Source: Actinomadura pelletieri DSM 43383
GTDB taxonomy: Bacteria > Actinomycetota > Actinomycetes > Streptosporangiales > Streptosporangiaceae
Direction: 5' to 3'
NCBI RefSeq assembly: GCF_003634705.1
Contig: NZ_RBWU01000002.1
Location: 1,401,357 to 1,465,356, forward strand
Length of the DNA: 64,000 bases
Shown piece after piece: positions 17,415 through 26,908 of the stretch (the first letter of the stretch is position 1; each line of letters begins with the position of its first letter). A program made the translations under genes and the position numbers. The notes under the pieces were generated by a model, which saw only the letters and a list, made by a program, of their open reading frames with translations, did no database searches and was not told the DNA's origin.

Positions 17415-18110
17415 GTGAGCGACCTCAACCGACCCGGTTTCCACGATCTGGTCCGGTCCGGCGTCCAGGCGGGCGGGTCCCCCGCGCCGGTCGAGAACCG
17501 CTACATCATTCCGTCGTTCGTCGAGCGCACCACGTACGGGGTCAAGGAGATGAACCCGTACAACAAGCTGTTCGAGGAGCGGATCATCTTCCTCGGCGTG
17601 CAGATCGACGACGCGTCCGCCAACGACGTGATGGCCCAGTTGATCACGCTGGAGTCCATCGACCCGGACCGCGACATCAGTATCTACATCAACTCGCCCG
17701 GCGGCTCGTTCACCGCCATGACGGCGATCTACGACACGATGCAGTTCGTCAAGCCCGACATCCAGACGGTGTGCATCGGCCAGGCGGCGTCCGCCGCGGC
17801 CGTGCTGCTCGCCGCCGGAACGCCGGGCAAGCGGGCCGCGCTGCCCAACGCCCGGATGCTGATCCACCAGCCGGCGACCGAGGGCACCTACGGCCAGTCC
17901 AGCGACATCGAGATCCAGGCGCGCGAGATCATGCGGATCCGGGAGCTGCTGGAGACCATCCTGGCCGAGCACAGCGGCAAGAGCATCGACGAGGTCCGCA
18001 GGGACATCGAACGCGACAAGATCCTCACGGCGGACGAGGCGAAGGACTACGGTCTCATCGACGACGTCTTCGCCAGCAGGAAGCGCAAGGCCGAGGTAGT
18101 GTCGTCCTGA
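17415..18110 (+). CDS. clpP2: ATP-dependent Clp protease proteolytic subunit 2
   Basis: The second ClpP paralogue (231 residues) has Ser126 (GQAASAAAV), His151 (LIHQPATEG) and an Asp at about 201. It carries a longer N-terminal propeptide-like segment of about 40 residues than ClpP1, as expected for the ClpP2 partner. GTG 17415 has GGAGG 9 bases upstream. It is in an operon with clpP1 and is followed by clpX after 174 bases. Confidence 0.95.
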   Translation: MSDLNRPGFHDLVRSGVQAGGSPAPVENRYIIPSFVERTTYGVKEMNPYNKLFEERIIFLGVQIDDASANDVMAQLITLESIDPDRDISIYINSPGGSFTAMTAIYDTMQFVKPDIQTVCIGQAASAAAVLLAAGTPGKRAALPNARMLIHQPATEGTYGQSSDIEIQAREIMRIRELLETILAEHSGKSIDEVRRDIERDKILTADEAKDYGLIDDVFASRKRKAEVVSS

Positions 18111-18179
18111 GACGACACGAGGACGCGGGAGATCCCCGAGCCCGGGCGTCACACTTCCGGGCGAGGGGCTTCCCAAGTC

Positions 18180-18208
18180 CGTTGGAGGCGGTAACGTCGA
18201 ATCCAACG
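18180..18208 (+). promoter_or_regulatory. Inverted repeat upstream of clpX
   Basis: CGTTGGA (18180-18186) and TCCAACG (18202-18208) form a 7-bp inverted repeat around TAACGT, a possible -10 box. It may be an operator or a leader hairpin for an internal clpX promoter. Confidence 0.3.
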
Positions 18209-18284
18209 TCGAGAGCCTTCGGGACGCAACCGAGCTGCGCCGCAGCCTCCAAGGCGGCCGGCCCCACGAAAAGGAGACAGTTGG

Positions 18285-19559
18285 GTGGCACGCATCGGCG
18301 ACGGTGGTGATCTGCTCAAGTGCTCGTTCTGCGGGAAGAGCCAGAAGCAGGTCAAGAAGCTCATCGCGGGTCCGGGCGTGTACATCTGCGACGAGTGCAT
18401 CGATCTCTGTAACGAGATCATCGAGGAGGAGCTCTCCGAGACCTCCGACCTCAAGTGGGACAATCTGCCCAAGCCGCGGGAGATCTACGAGTTCCTCGAC
18501 TCCTACGTGATCGGGCAGGAGACGGCGAAGAAGGCGCTGTCCGTCGCCGTCTACAACCACTACAAGCGGATCCAGTCCGGTGACACCGGCCGCGACGACC
18601 CCGTCGAGATCGGCAAGTCGAACATCCTGTTGCTCGGCCCCACCGGATCCGGGAAGACGCTGCTCGCGCAGACGCTCGCCAAACTCCTCAACGTCCCGTT
18701 CGCCATCGCGGACGCCACGGCGCTGACGGAGGCCGGATATGTCGGTGAGGACGTCGAGAACATCCTTCTCAAACTGATCCAGGCGGCCGACTACGACGTC
18801 AAGAAGGCCGAGACCGGGATCATCTACATCGACGAGGTCGACAAGGTCGCCCGCAAGAGCGAGAACCCGTCGATCACCAGGGACGTCTCCGGGGAGGGCG
18901 TCCAGCAGGCCCTGCTGAAGATCCTGGAGGGCACCACCGCGAGCGTCCCGCCGCAGGGCGGCCGCAAGCATCCCCACCAGGAGTTCATCCAGATCGACAC
19001 CACCAACGTGCTGTTCATCTGCGGTGGCGCCTTCGCCGGTCTGGAGAAGATCGTCGAGTCGCGGGTCGGCAAGCAGGGCATGGGCTTCGGCGCGCAGATC
19101 CGCTCCAAGTCCGACTTCGACGAGTCGTCGGCCGTTCTCGGCGACGTCATGCCCGAGGACCTGTTGAAGTTCGGCATGATCCCCGAGTTCATCGGACGGC
19201 TTCCGGTCATCACCTCGGTGCACAACCTCGACCGCGAGGCCCTCATCAACATCCTCACCGAGCCGAAGAACGCGCTGGTGCGCCAGTACCACCGCCTCTT
19301 CGAACTCGACGGCGTCGACCTGGAGTTCACCGACGACGCGCTGGAGGCCATCGCCGACCAGGCGATCCTGCGCGGCACCGGGGCCCGCGGGCTGCGCGCC
19401 ATCATGGAGGAGGTCCTCCTGTCGGTCATGTACGAGGTGCCGAGCCGCCAGGACGTCGCCCGCGTCGTGATCACCCGCGAGGCCGTCCTCGAACACGTCA
19501 ACCCGACCCTCGTTCCCCGCGACCGTCCCAAGCGCGAGCCGCGCGAGAAGTCCGCCTGA
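18285..19559 (+). CDS. clpX: ATP-dependent Clp protease ATP-binding subunit ClpX
   Basis: This AAA+ unfoldase feeds substrates to ClpP. The N-terminal zinc-binding domain uses Cys13, Cys16, Cys35 and Cys38. Walker A is GPTGSGKT (118-125), followed by the GYVGEDVEN pore loop, the Walker B strand IIYIDEVDK, and sensor and arginine-finger regions. The 424-residue length is normal. GTG 18285 has AAGGAGA about 11 bases upstream. Its last 27 codons ([16 protein letters not shown] and on) plus the terminator are the source of six degenerate tandem repeats that follow. Confidence 0.96.
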   Translation: MARIGDGGDLLKCSFCGKSQKQVKKLIAGPGVYICDECIDLCNEIIEEELSETSDLKWDNLPKPREIYEFLDSYVIGQETAKKALSVAVYNHYKRIQSGDTGRDDPVEIGKSNILLLGPTGSGKTLLAQTLAKLLNVPFAIADATALTEAGYVGEDVENILLKLIQAADYDVKKAETGIIYIDEVDKVARKSENPSITRDVSGEGVQQALLKILEGTTASVPPQGGRKHPHQEFIQIDTTNVLFICGGAFAGLEKIVESRVGKQGMGFGAQIRSKSDFDESSAVLGDVMPEDLLKFGMIPEFIGRLPVITSVHNLDREALINILTEPKNALVRQYHRLFELDGVDLEFTDDALEAIADQAILRGTGARGLRAIMEEVLLSVMYEVPSRQDVARVVITREAVLEHVNPTLVPRDRPKREPREKSA

Positions 19560-19586
19560 GCGGGGAGCAGAACACCTAACCCGACA

Positions 19587-19611
19587 CGCCCCCGACCCTC
19601 GGTCGGGGGCG
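19587..19611 (+). terminator. clpX terminator
   Basis: CGCCCCCGACC (19587-19597) and GGTCGGGGGCG (19601-19611) form a perfect 11-bp stem with a CTC loop. Copies of this hairpin recur at 19901-19925, 20068-20092, 20382-20406 and 20548-20572 in the repeat array. Confidence 0.8.
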
Positions 19612-19644
19612 TTCGGCCTTGTCGGCTCCTGCTGAAGCGGATCA

Positions 19645-20587
19645 GAGGCCGCCCTCGAATAGGTCAACCCGACTCTCGTCCCTCGGGACCATCCCAGACG
19701 CGAGCCTCGGGAGAAGCCGGCCTGTTCGGGGAGTGGAGCACTTCACCCGGGCACGCCCTCGACCTTGGTCGGCCTCAACTGGGGACGGATCCGAGGCTGT
19801 CCTCGAACACGTCAATCCGACTCTCGTTCCCGGGACCGTCCCCGACGTGAGCTGCGGGAGAAGTCGGCGTGAGCGGGGAGTGGAGCACCTCACCCTGGCA
19901 CGCCCTCGACCTTCGGTCGGGGGCGTTCGGTCTTGTCGGCTCCTGCTGAAGCGGGTAAGAGGCCGTCCTGGAATAGGTCAACGCGACTCTTATTCTTCGG
20001 GATCGTCCCAGACGTGAGCCGCGGGAGAAGTCTGCGTGAGCGGGGAGTAGAGCACCTCACCCTGGCACGCCCTCGACCTTCGGTCGGGGGCGTTCGGCCT
20101 TGTCGGCTCCTGCTGAAGCGGATCAGAGGCCGCCCTCGAATAGGTCAACCCGACTCTCGTCCCTCGGGACCATCCCAGACGTGAGCCTCGGGAGAAGTCG
20201 GCCTGTTCGGGGAGTGGAGCACTTCACCCGGCACGCCCTCGACCTTGGTCGGCCTCAACTGGGGACGGATCCGAGGCTGCCCTCGAACACGTCAATCCGA
20301 CTCTGGTTCTTCGGGATCGTCCCCGACGTGAGCTGCGGGAGAAGTCGGCGTGAGCGGGGAGTGGAGCACCTCACCCTGGCACGCCCTCGACCTTCGGTCG
20401 GGGGCGTTCGGTCTTGTCGGCTCCTGCTGAAGCGGGTAAGAGGCCGTCCTGGAATAGGTCAACGCGACTCTGGTTCTTCGGGATCGTCCCAGACGTGAGC
20501 CGCGGGAGAAGTCGGCGTGGGCGGGGAGTGGAGCACCTCACCTGGCACGCCCTCGACCCTCGGTCGGGGGCGTTCGGTCTTGTCGGG
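19645..20587 (+). repeat. Six tandem degenerate copies of the clpX 3' end plus terminator
   Basis: Units start at 19645, 19793, 19959, 20126, 20273 and 20440 (periods 148, 166, 167, 147 and 167), each beginning with GAGGC[CT] and matching the clpX codons from 19479. Each continues through the clpX stop and terminator region and the flank TTGTCGGCTCCTGCTGAAGCGG. Unit 1 still reads [29 protein letters not shown]. Unit 2 reads [13 protein letters not shown], loses one base, then continues RDRPRRELREKSA-stop. Units 1-3 and 4-6 are near-identical trios offset by 481 bases. Units 1 and 4 have a shortened terminator. No ribosome binding site or intact gene is seen, so the array is treated as noncoding. 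Confidence 0.92.
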
Positions 20588-20591
20588 CGGG

Positions 20592-21248
20592 TCAGTGGCG
20601 GGTGGACTCGCCGAGGCCCGCCTCGCGGGCGACGACGATCGCCTGGGCGCGGTCCGCGACGTGCAGCTTCATGAAGATGTTCGACACGTGGTTGCGGACG
20701 GTCTTCTGGCTGAGGAACAGCGTCGCGGCGATCTCGGGGTTGCTGCGGCCCTGCGCGATGAGCCCGAGGACCTCCCGTTCCCGGTCGGTCAGCTCGGGGA
20801 ACGCGGCCCGTTTCGGGTCGGGCATGTCGCTGAAGTAGGTGAGGACCCGGCGGGCGATCTCGGGGCCGTAGATGGCCTCGCCCGCGGCCACGGCCCGCAC
20901 CGCGCGGGCGATCTCCTCGGCGCCCGACTCCTTCAGCAGGTAGCCGCGGGCGCCCGCGCGCATCGCGGCGAAGACCGAGTCGTCGTCGCGGAACATCGTG
21001 AGGACGAGGACGCCGATGCGCGGGCTGGTCCGGGTGATGGTGCGGGTGGCCTCGATGCCGTTGCCGCCGGGCATGTGCAGGTCCATCACGACGACGTCGG
21101 GTTGCAGCTCAGCCGCGAGCCGCACCGCGTCCGGCCCGTTCTCGGCCTCGCCGACGACGTCCACGCCGAGCGCCTGCAGCAGCCCCTTCAACCCCTGCCG
21201 GAACACCGGATGATCATCGGTGATGAGGACCCGGATGGTGTCGGTCAT
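20592..21248 (-). CDS. NarL/FixJ-family response regulator
   Basis: The 218-residue regulator has a receiver domain (DD near 11-12, phosphoacceptor Asp56 in VVVMDLHMPG, Lys in GYLLKESG) and a LuxR-type HTH (LTDREREVLGLIAQGRSNPEIAATLFLSQKTVRNHVSNIFMKL). It resembles DesR/LiaR-type regulators. Its ATG overlaps the stop codon of the upstream kinase (TAATG), so the two are translationally coupled. Its 3' end abuts the clpX repeat array. Confidence 0.92.
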   Translation of the reverse strand: MTDTIRVLITDDHPVFRQGLKGLLQALGVDVVGEAENGPDAVRLAAELQPDVVVMDLHMPGGNGIEATRTITRTSPRIGVLVLTMFRDDDSVFAAMRAGARGYLLKESGAEEIARAVRAVAAGEAIYGPEIARRVLTYFSDMPDPKRAAFPELTDREREVLGLIAQGRSNPEIAATLFLSQKTVRNHVSNIFMKLHVADRAQAIVVAREAGLGESTRH

Positions 21249-22045
21249 TACCCCCGCCTCTTCCCCATGGAAGGACGATGGTACCCGGCGACCGGGGCCG
21301 CGGCGGCGAGCGGGAGATGGGCCGTGACCACGGTGCCGCCGCCGTTCCTGGACATGATCTCGCAGTTCCCGCCGACCTCCGCCGCCCATTCCTTCATCGC
21401 GGCCATGCCACGTCGCGGCCTCGAATGTCCGCCGTTGCGGGCCGAGTCGGGCAGGCCGGGGCCGGTGTCGGCCACCATCAGGTGCAGCTCGACGTCCCGC
21501 GCGAGCCGGACCATCGCCGTGCTCGCCGGGGCGTGCAGCCGGACGTTCGTCAACGCCTCCTGGGCGATGCGGTACGCCGCGACCTCCACCGCCGCGGGCA
21601 ACTCCAGATGCTCGCCGTCGAACCGGACGTCGACCCGTTCGCAGCAGCCCTCGGCGACCGACTGGATGGCGGCGACGAGGCCGAGATCGTCCAGCGCGGG
21701 CGGGCGCAGGCCGTGGGCGAGGTCGCGGATCTCCCCGACCGCGGTCGCGAGCCGTTCCCGAACGTCGGCGAGCAGCGGGTCGGCGCGCTCCGGTTCGCGG
21801 GCGAGCGTGAGACGCGCGGCGTCCAGCGACATCGCGAGGCTGGCGAGCGTCGGCCCGAGCCCGTCGTGCAGATCACGCCGCAGCCGCCGGCGTTCCTCCT
21901 CACGGCTGGCGAGGATCCGCTCCCGCGACCGCTGCAGATCGGCGGTGAGACGACGGAGGTGAGGGATGGTCGCGGCACGTGCCGCCACGGCCCCCGCGGT
22001 GAACGCGCCGGCCAGCACGGCAGCGCGTGCCAGTGCCGCTCGCAT
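21248..22045 (-). CDS. Short sensor histidine kinase (HisKA_3 type)
   Basis: This 265-residue kinase has one short hydrophobic N-terminal segment (about 8-27) and almost no sensor domain. The HisKA_3 box RRRLRRDLHDGLGPTLASLAM places the phosphoacceptor at His60. The HATPase domain shows AQEALTNVRLHAP (N-box) and VADTGPGLPDSARNGGHS/RGMAAMKEWA. Lacking an extracellular domain, it may sense membrane state or depend on a partner. ATG 22045 follows AGGGA. It is coupled to the downstream regulator gene. Confidence 0.9.
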   Translation of the reverse strand: MRAALARAAVLAGAFTAGAVAARAATIPHLRRLTADLQRSRERILASREEERRRLRRDLHDGLGPTLASLAMSLDAARLTLAREPERADPLLADVRERLATAVGEIRDLAHGLRPPALDDLGLVAAIQSVAEGCCERVDVRFDGEHLELPAAVEVAAYRIAQEALTNVRLHAPASTAMVRLARDVELHLMVADTGPGLPDSARNGGHSRPRRGMAAMKEWAAEVGGNCEIMSRNGGGTVVTAHLPLAAAAPVAGYHRPSMGKRRG

Positions 22046-22166
22046 CCCGTCCCTCTCGTTCGCACCCGCCGCCGCGGGTGTTCCCCGCCACCCTTTCCGG
22101 CGAGGCGACCCGGTGTCAGGTGACCTGTGTCCCGATCGCGGCGGGAAACCATCGCGCGTGGAATTC

Positions 22167-23234
22167 TCAGTCCTCCACGTCCTTGCGGATGTTGCGCATG
22201 ACGGTCGCCAGGTCGATGCTCTCGGACGGTCTGCCCGCCCGCATGACGATCCCCATGGTGGTCCTCGTGGACCAGGCCGCGAGCTGGCCGGTGGAGTAGG
22301 TGGTCCGCCCCGTCGGGCCGATGATCTGGATCTGGAGGACCGTGGACAGGGCGACGCCGTCGCCCCCCGCGTCGGAGATCTTCACGGTGCTGGGGGAGTA
22401 GATGGTTTTCTCGATGCCGCTGAACGCGGTCGAGACGGCGCCGTTGAAGTCCTGCACCGGATACTTCAGGTCGTGCTCGCCGGTGCCGCCGACGAACAGG
22501 TACTTCTCCTCGCCCGTCCCGTAGATCGCGCTGACGCGCTGCTGGACGTCGTAGTCGGTGGCCTCGCTCAGGACGGTGTTCAGCCTGCTGATCGTTTCCT
22601 TGGCGTTCGCCTCGGCATCGGTGTCGCGGGTCAGCCCGCCCGCGGACAGCGGCGTGGACAGGGTGTGCGACGTCCGTTGCAGGTAGACGACGTATCCGCC
22701 CACGCCGACCAGGAGGACCATGACGACACCGACGAACAGGCACCCGAGGAGTTTGCGCCCGCCGGACCCACCACGGCGCGGCGGCCCGTACGGCGCGCCC
22801 GGGTACGGCCCGCCGGGGTGCGGGGGCACGCCCGGAGGCATCGGCCCGCCGCCGGGCCGCATCGGCCCACCCGGGGCAAAGGGCCCACCCGCCCCCACAG
22901 CCCCGCCTGGCCCCATCGGTCCGCCCGGTCCTACCGGTCCGCCCGGTCCACCTGGAGCCGCCGGCCCGCCTGGTCCTGCGGGTCCGCCTGGTCCTACCGG
23001 CCCGCCTGGTCCTGCGAACCCGCCTGGTCCCACCGGCCCGCCTGGCCCCATCGGTCCGCCCGGTCCTACGGGTCCGCCTGGTCCTGCCGGTCCGCCCGGA
23101 GCCGCCGGCCCGCCTGGCTCCACCGGTCCGCCTGGTCCTGCCGGTCCGTTCGGAGGTGCGGGCTCAGCCGGTCGCATCGGCTCGGGCGGGGGGACGGGGC
23201 CGTCGGGTGGGGGAGGGGGGTTCCAAGCGCTCAA
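22167..23234 (-). CDS. Membrane-anchored protein with collagen-like Pro/Gly region
   Basis: The 355-residue protein has a Pro-rich N-terminus, then about 150 residues of PGGPxG-type repeats (about 25-175), a basic [10 protein letters not shown] stop-transfer flank, one membrane helix ([24 protein letters not shown]) and a C-terminal domain of about 150 residues predicted outside the cell. That domain shares [17 protein letters not shown] and a final IRKDVE with the protein at 26003-26908, so the two are paralogues flanking valS. Start TTG 23234 is chosen for an AGGAAG about 7 bases upstream and for Pro-rich codons beginning there; upstream codons overlap valS. Function is unknown. Confidence 0.75.
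   Translation of the reverse strand: MSAWNPPPPPDGPVPPPEPMRPAEPAPPNGPAGPGGPVEPGGPAAPGGPAGPGGPVGPGGPMGPGGPVGPGGFAGPGGPVGPGGPAGPGGPAAPGGPGGPVGPGGPMGPGGAVGAGGPFAPGGPMRPGGGPMPPGVPPHPGGPYPGAPYGPPRRGGSGGRKLLGCLFVGVVMVLLVGVGGYVVYLQRTSHTLSTPLSAGGLTRDTDAEANAKETISRLNTVLSEATDYDVQQRVSAIYGTGEEKYLFVGGTGEHDLKYPVQDFNGAVSTAFSGIEKTIYSPSTVKISDAGGDGVALSTVLQIQIIGPTGRTTYSTGQLAAWSTRTTMGIVMRAGRPSESIDLATVMRNIRKDVED
22810..23165. repeat. Collagen-like 18-bp-period DNA repeat
   Basis: Degenerate units of the type GGTCCGCCTGGTCCTRCC recur about every 18 bases with variations (ccaccg, gcgaac, gccggc). They encode the PGGPxG stalk on the minus strand. Because GGN and CCN are complementary, the plus strand also reads an open Gly-Pro-Pro collagen-like frame, in the same frame as valS, which I take as antisense. 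Confidence 0.8.
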
Positions 23235-23350
23235 CTTCGTCTTCCTTCCTCTGGTGGGACGGCGAGAGGCTCGGCGGGGTGCTCGCCGGTCGGAATTGTC
23301 GCGTACGCGCGGGCCCTGCGGAGCTGCACATGAGACTCGTCCGGTCCCCG

Positions 23351-23356
23351 TAGAAT
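23351..23356 (+). promoter_or_regulatory. valS -10 box, leaderless start
   Basis: TAGAAT ends 8 bases before GTG 23365 and no Shine-Dalgarno sequence is present, indicating a leaderless valS mRNA and fixing the start. Confidence 0.55.
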
Positions 23357-23364
23357 CGTCAGCC

Positions 23365-25974
23365 GTGACACAGCCCAGTACTGAGCGCGGCCATGGGGCC
23401 GCCGCGGACGTCGACCTGCCCACCCAGTATCGACCGGCGGACGTTGAGGGCCGCCTCTACGAGCGGTGGGTATCGGCGGGGCTGTTCGACGCGGGGGAGG
23501 ACGGTCCGCCGTTCTCGATCGTGATCCCGCCGCCGAACGTCACCGGTTCGCTGCACATGGGGCACGCGCTCGACCACTCCATCCAGGACACCCTCGTCCG
23601 GCGGCGGCGCATGCAGGGGCATGCGACCGTGTGGATTCCGGGCATGGACCACGCGGGCATCGCGACCCAGAACGTGGTGGAACGCGAACTGGCCAAGGAG
23701 GGCGTGTCGCGGCACGACCTCGGCCGGGAGGCGTTCGTGGAGCGGGTGTGGCAGTGGAAGGCCGAGTCGGGCGGGCGGATCCTCGGCCAGATGCGCCGCC
23801 TCGGCGACAGCGTCGACTGGACGCGTGAGGCGTTCACGATGGACGACGACCGCGCCACCGCCGTCCGGACGATCTTCAAGCGGTTGTTCGACGACGGGCT
23901 GATCTACCGCGCGGAGCGCATCATCAACTGGTGCCCGCGCTGCCTGACGGCCCTGTCCGACATCGAGGTCGAGCACGAGGACGTCGACGGGGAGCTGGTC
24001 TCGATCCGGTACGGGTCCGGCGACGACGAGCTCGTGGTCGCGACCACGCGGGCGGAGACGATGCTCGGTGACACGGCCGTCGCCGTCCACCCGGACGACG
24101 CCCGGTACAAGCACCTGGTCGGGCGGGAGATCGAGCTTCCGCTGACCGGCCGCCGGATCCCGGTCGTCGCCGACGAGCACGTCGACCCCGAGTTCGGCAC
24201 CGGCGCGGTGAAGGTGACCCCGGCGCACGACCCGAACGACTTCGAGATCGGGCGGCGGCACGGGCTGCCGTCGTTGACGGTCATGGACGAGCGGGGCGTC
24301 GTGACCGCGTCCGGGCCGTTCGAGGGCTTGGACCGGTTCGAGGCGCGTCCGGCGGTCGTGGCCGCGCTGCGGGAACAGGGCCGGATCGTCAAGGAGATCC
24401 GCCCCTACGAGCATTCGGTCGGGCACTGCCAGCGCTGCGCCACCGTCGTGGAGCCGCGCGTGTCGTTGCAGTGGTTCGTGAAGGTGGAGTCGCTGGCACG
24501 GGAGGCGGGCGACGCGGTCCGGGACGGTCGTGTCACGATCCATCCGCCGGAGATGGCGGCCCGCTACTTCGAGTGGGTCGACAACATGCACGACTGGTGC
24601 ATCAGCCGGCAGCTGTGGTGGGGCCACCGCATCCCCGTCTGGTACGGCCCGGACGGGGAGGTCATGTGTCCGGAGCCCGGCGAGGAGCCGCCCGCCGGGT
24701 GGACGCAGGACACCGACGTCCTCGACACCTGGTTCTCGTCCGCGCTGTGGCCGTTCTCGACGCTGGGCTGGCCCGCCGAGACCGCCGAGCTGAAGCGGTT
24801 CTATCCGACGTCGGTCCTGGTCACCGGGTACGACATCCTGTTCTTCTGGGTCGCCCGGATGATGATGTTCGGCCTGTACGCGATGGACGGCGTCCAGCCG
24901 TTCGACACGATCGCGCTGCACGGCATGGTCCGTGACCAGTTCGGCAAGAAGATGTCCAAGTCGTTCGGGAACGTTATCGACCCGCTCGACTGGATCGACG
25001 CGTACGGCGCCGACGCGACCCGGTTCACGCTGCTGCGCGGCGCGAACCCGGGCGGGGACGTTCCGGTGGCCGAGCAGTGGGCGCAGGGGTCCCGCAACTT
25101 CTGCAACAAGCTGTGGAACGCGACCCGGTTCGCGCTGATCAACGGCGCGCACGTCCGTGGCGCGATGCCCACCGAGATCTCCACGGTGGACGCGTGGGTC
25201 CTGTCGCGGCTGCACGCGGTCATCGCCGAGGTGGACGAGTACCTGGAGTCCTACGACTTCGCCAAGGCGTGCGAGACGCTCTACCACTTCGCGTGGGACG
25301 AGGTCTGCGACTGGTACGTCGAACTGGCCAAGGTCCAGCTCGCCGACGAGCGGGCCGAGGCGACGCGGCGCATCCTCGGCGAGGTGCTCGACAAGCTGCT
25401 GCGGCTGCTGCACCCGGTGATCCCGTTCGTGACCGAGGAGCTGTGGACGTCCCTGACCGGCGGCGAGACGATCGTGACCGCGCCGTGGCCGACGTCCGAA
25501 CCGGAGCGCGCCGACCGGGACGCCGAGGTCGTCGTGGAGTCGTTGCAGCGGCTCGTCACGGAGGTCCGGCGGTTCCGCGCCGACCAGGGCCTCAAGCCGG
25601 GCCAGAAGGTCGCGGCGGTGCTGGAGTGGGGCGACTCGCCGCTGGCGGCCCACGAGCAGGGCGTCCGCGCGCTGCTGCGCCTCACCGAGCCGGGCGACGC
25701 CTTCTCGGCGACCGCGTCCCTGCCGGTGGAGGGCGTCACCGTCCGGCTCGACACCGCCGGCGCCATCGATGTCGCCGCCGAGCGCAGGCGGCTGGAGAAG
25801 GACCTCGCCGCCGCCCGCAAGGAGGTCGAGCAGGTCGGCCGCAAGCTCGGCAACGAGGCGTTCATGGCCAAGGCGCCGGAGGCGGTCGTCGCGAAGAACC
25901 GGGATCGGCTCGCGCATGCGGAGGCCGACATCAGACGGCTGGAGTCGCAGCTGACCGCGCTGCCCACGGGCTGA
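23365..25974 (+). CDS. valS: Valyl-tRNA synthetase
   Basis: This class I synthetase charges tRNA-Val. The 869 residues match the usual bacterial length. The HIGH-type motif is HMGH at 64-67 in [14 protein letters not shown], and KMSKS is at 529-533. The editing domain includes [17 protein letters not shown]. The anticodon-binding domain and a C-terminal coiled coil ([40 protein letters not shown]) complete it. The reading frame stays open upstream for 215 codons through the antisense of the collagen-like gene; the -10 box TAGAAT at 23351 and family length support GTG 23365. No T-box leader is present. Confidence 0.95.
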   Translation: MTQPSTERGHGAAADVDLPTQYRPADVEGRLYERWVSAGLFDAGEDGPPFSIVIPPPNVTGSLHMGHALDHSIQDTLVRRRRMQGHATVWIPGMDHAGIATQNVVERELAKEGVSRHDLGREAFVERVWQWKAESGGRILGQMRRLGDSVDWTREAFTMDDDRATAVRTIFKRLFDDGLIYRAERIINWCPRCLTALSDIEVEHEDVDGELVSIRYGSGDDELVVATTRAETMLGDTAVAVHPDDARYKHLVGREIELPLTGRRIPVVADEHVDPEFGTGAVKVTPAHDPNDFEIGRRHGLPSLTVMDERGVVTASGPFEGLDRFEARPAVVAALREQGRIVKEIRPYEHSVGHCQRCATVVEPRVSLQWFVKVESLAREAGDAVRDGRVTIHPPEMAARYFEWVDNMHDWCISRQLWWGHRIPVWYGPDGEVMCPEPGEEPPAGWTQDTDVLDTWFSSALWPFSTLGWPAETAELKRFYPTSVLVTGYDILFFWVARMMMFGLYAMDGVQPFDTIALHGMVRDQFGKKMSKSFGNVIDPLDWIDAYGADATRFTLLRGANPGGDVPVAEQWAQGSRNFCNKLWNATRFALINGAHVRGAMPTEISTVDAWVLSRLHAVIAEVDEYLESYDFAKACETLYHFAWDEVCDWYVELAKVQLADERAEATRRILGEVLDKLLRLLHPVIPFVTEELWTSLTGGETIVTAPWPTSEPERADRDAEVVVESLQRLVTEVRRFRADQGLKPGQKVAAVLEWGDSPLAAHEQGVRALLRLTEPGDAFSATASLPVEGVTVRLDTAGAIDVAAERRRLEKDLAAARKEVEQVGRKLGNEAFMAKAPEAVVAKNRDRLAHAEADIRRLESQLTALPTG

Positions 25975-26002
25975 CCCGCGGTCGTCGACCATCGGGAGTG
26001 CA

Positions 26003-26908
26003 ATGGCCGATTCACCTTCCCGGTCCGACACGCCGGACTCCGCGTCGCCCTGGGGCGACGCGCGTCCGTGGTGGACGGCCGACCACGGCGGCGACACGGG
26101 ACCGCACGGCATGGTCCCGGACGCGACGGGTCCACAGCTCATGATCGGGAACATGTCCGGCGGTTATCCGGTGGTCCCGGTCGCCCAGGGCGGTACGGGT
26201 CCGCTGCCGTTGATGCCCGTCCCGCCCCCGTCCGGCCCCGCGCTGCCCGGTCCTGCGCTGCCCGGTTCCGCGCCGCAGGGCCCGCCCTCGCCGGCCCGGA
26301 GGCGGCCGCTGCGGCTCGTGCTGGTCGCCGGTGCCGCCATGGTCGCCTCCGCGGTCCTGATGGCCGGGGTGCTCGCGTTCCGCATGGAGAGCGGCGGTGA
26401 CGGCGGTGGCAAGAAGGTGGGCACGACCGGCGGCGCCCCCGCGTCCCGGAAGGTGATCGACGCGGGTCCGGTCGCCGGTGGACTGCGCAGGGACGTCCTG
26501 ACCTCCCCTCCGGCGAGCGCGGCGTACCCGTTCGTCGTGGCCGCGGTCCGGGCGACCGGGATTCCCGTCGCCGAACGCGGCCAGGCCGTCTACACCGAGG
26601 GGCCGGGTCGTCCGCTCAACGTCCTGTTCGTGGGCGGGACGGGCTCGGTCGGCGATCCCGCCGCGTTCCTGCGCAGGGCGCGGCCGACGACGTTCATCGC
26701 CGGGCAGGGCGCCGAGCCCGGCGTGGGCGGCGGCACCGCCGTCTGCGGCACGTTCGCCGTCCTCGCCGAGACCCACACGTACTGCGCGTGGGCGACCGAG
26801 GACTCCTACGGCGTCGTCGCGTCCAACCGGCCCACGCTGAACCCGCACTTTCCGTTGATGGCCGAGATCATGCGCCGGATCAGGCAGGACGTCGAGCGGC
26901 CGCGGTGA
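26003..26908 (+). CDS. Membrane-anchored protein, paralogue of the 22167-23234 product
   Basis: The 301-residue protein has a Pro/Gly-rich cytoplasmic N-terminus (1-100), one membrane helix (RLVLVAGAAMVASAVLMAGVLAF, about 110-132), a short Gly linker and an extracytoplasmic domain. It shares AGGLRRD, NVLFVGGTG, YGVVASNRP and IMRRIRQDVE with the product at 22167-23234. Two cysteines (VCGTF and TYCAW) could form a disulfide, which the paralogue lacks. ATG 26003 has GGGAG 5 bases upstream. It follows valS by 28 bases and overlaps the convergent Mur-ligase-like gene by 29 bases. Function is unknown. Confidence 0.75.
   Translation: MADSPSRSDTPDSASPWGDARPWWTADHGGDTGPHGMVPDATGPQLMIGNMSGGYPVVPVAQGGTGPLPLMPVPPPSGPALPGPALPGSAPQGPPSPARRRPLRLVLVAGAAMVASAVLMAGVLAFRMESGGDGGGKKVGTTGGAPASRKVIDAGPVAGGLRRDVLTSPPASAAYPFVVAAVRATGIPVAERGQAVYTEGPGRPLNVLFVGGTGSVGDPAAFLRRARPTTFIAGQGAEPGVGGGTAVCGTFAVLAETHTYCAWATEDSYGVVASNRPTLNPHFPLMAEIMRRIRQDVERPR

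Noticed and set aside
19645..20587. The tandem array considered as a CRISPR.
   Set aside because: Units are contiguous 147-167-base copies of clpX sequence, with no short repeats separated by unique spacers and no cas genes.
19619..20674. Several overlapping 80-130-codon frames within the clpX-tail array.
   Set aside because: They lack ribosome binding sites, repeat each other because the DNA repeats, and cross terminator stems. They are by-products of the tandem array.
22720..23364. A 215-codon collagen-like N-terminal extension of ValRS on the plus strand.
   Set aside because: Family length, the -10 box at 23351 and the GTG at 23365 fix the valS start. The minus-strand gene here has a membrane helix and a domain with a paralogue, so the plus-strand frame is antisense.
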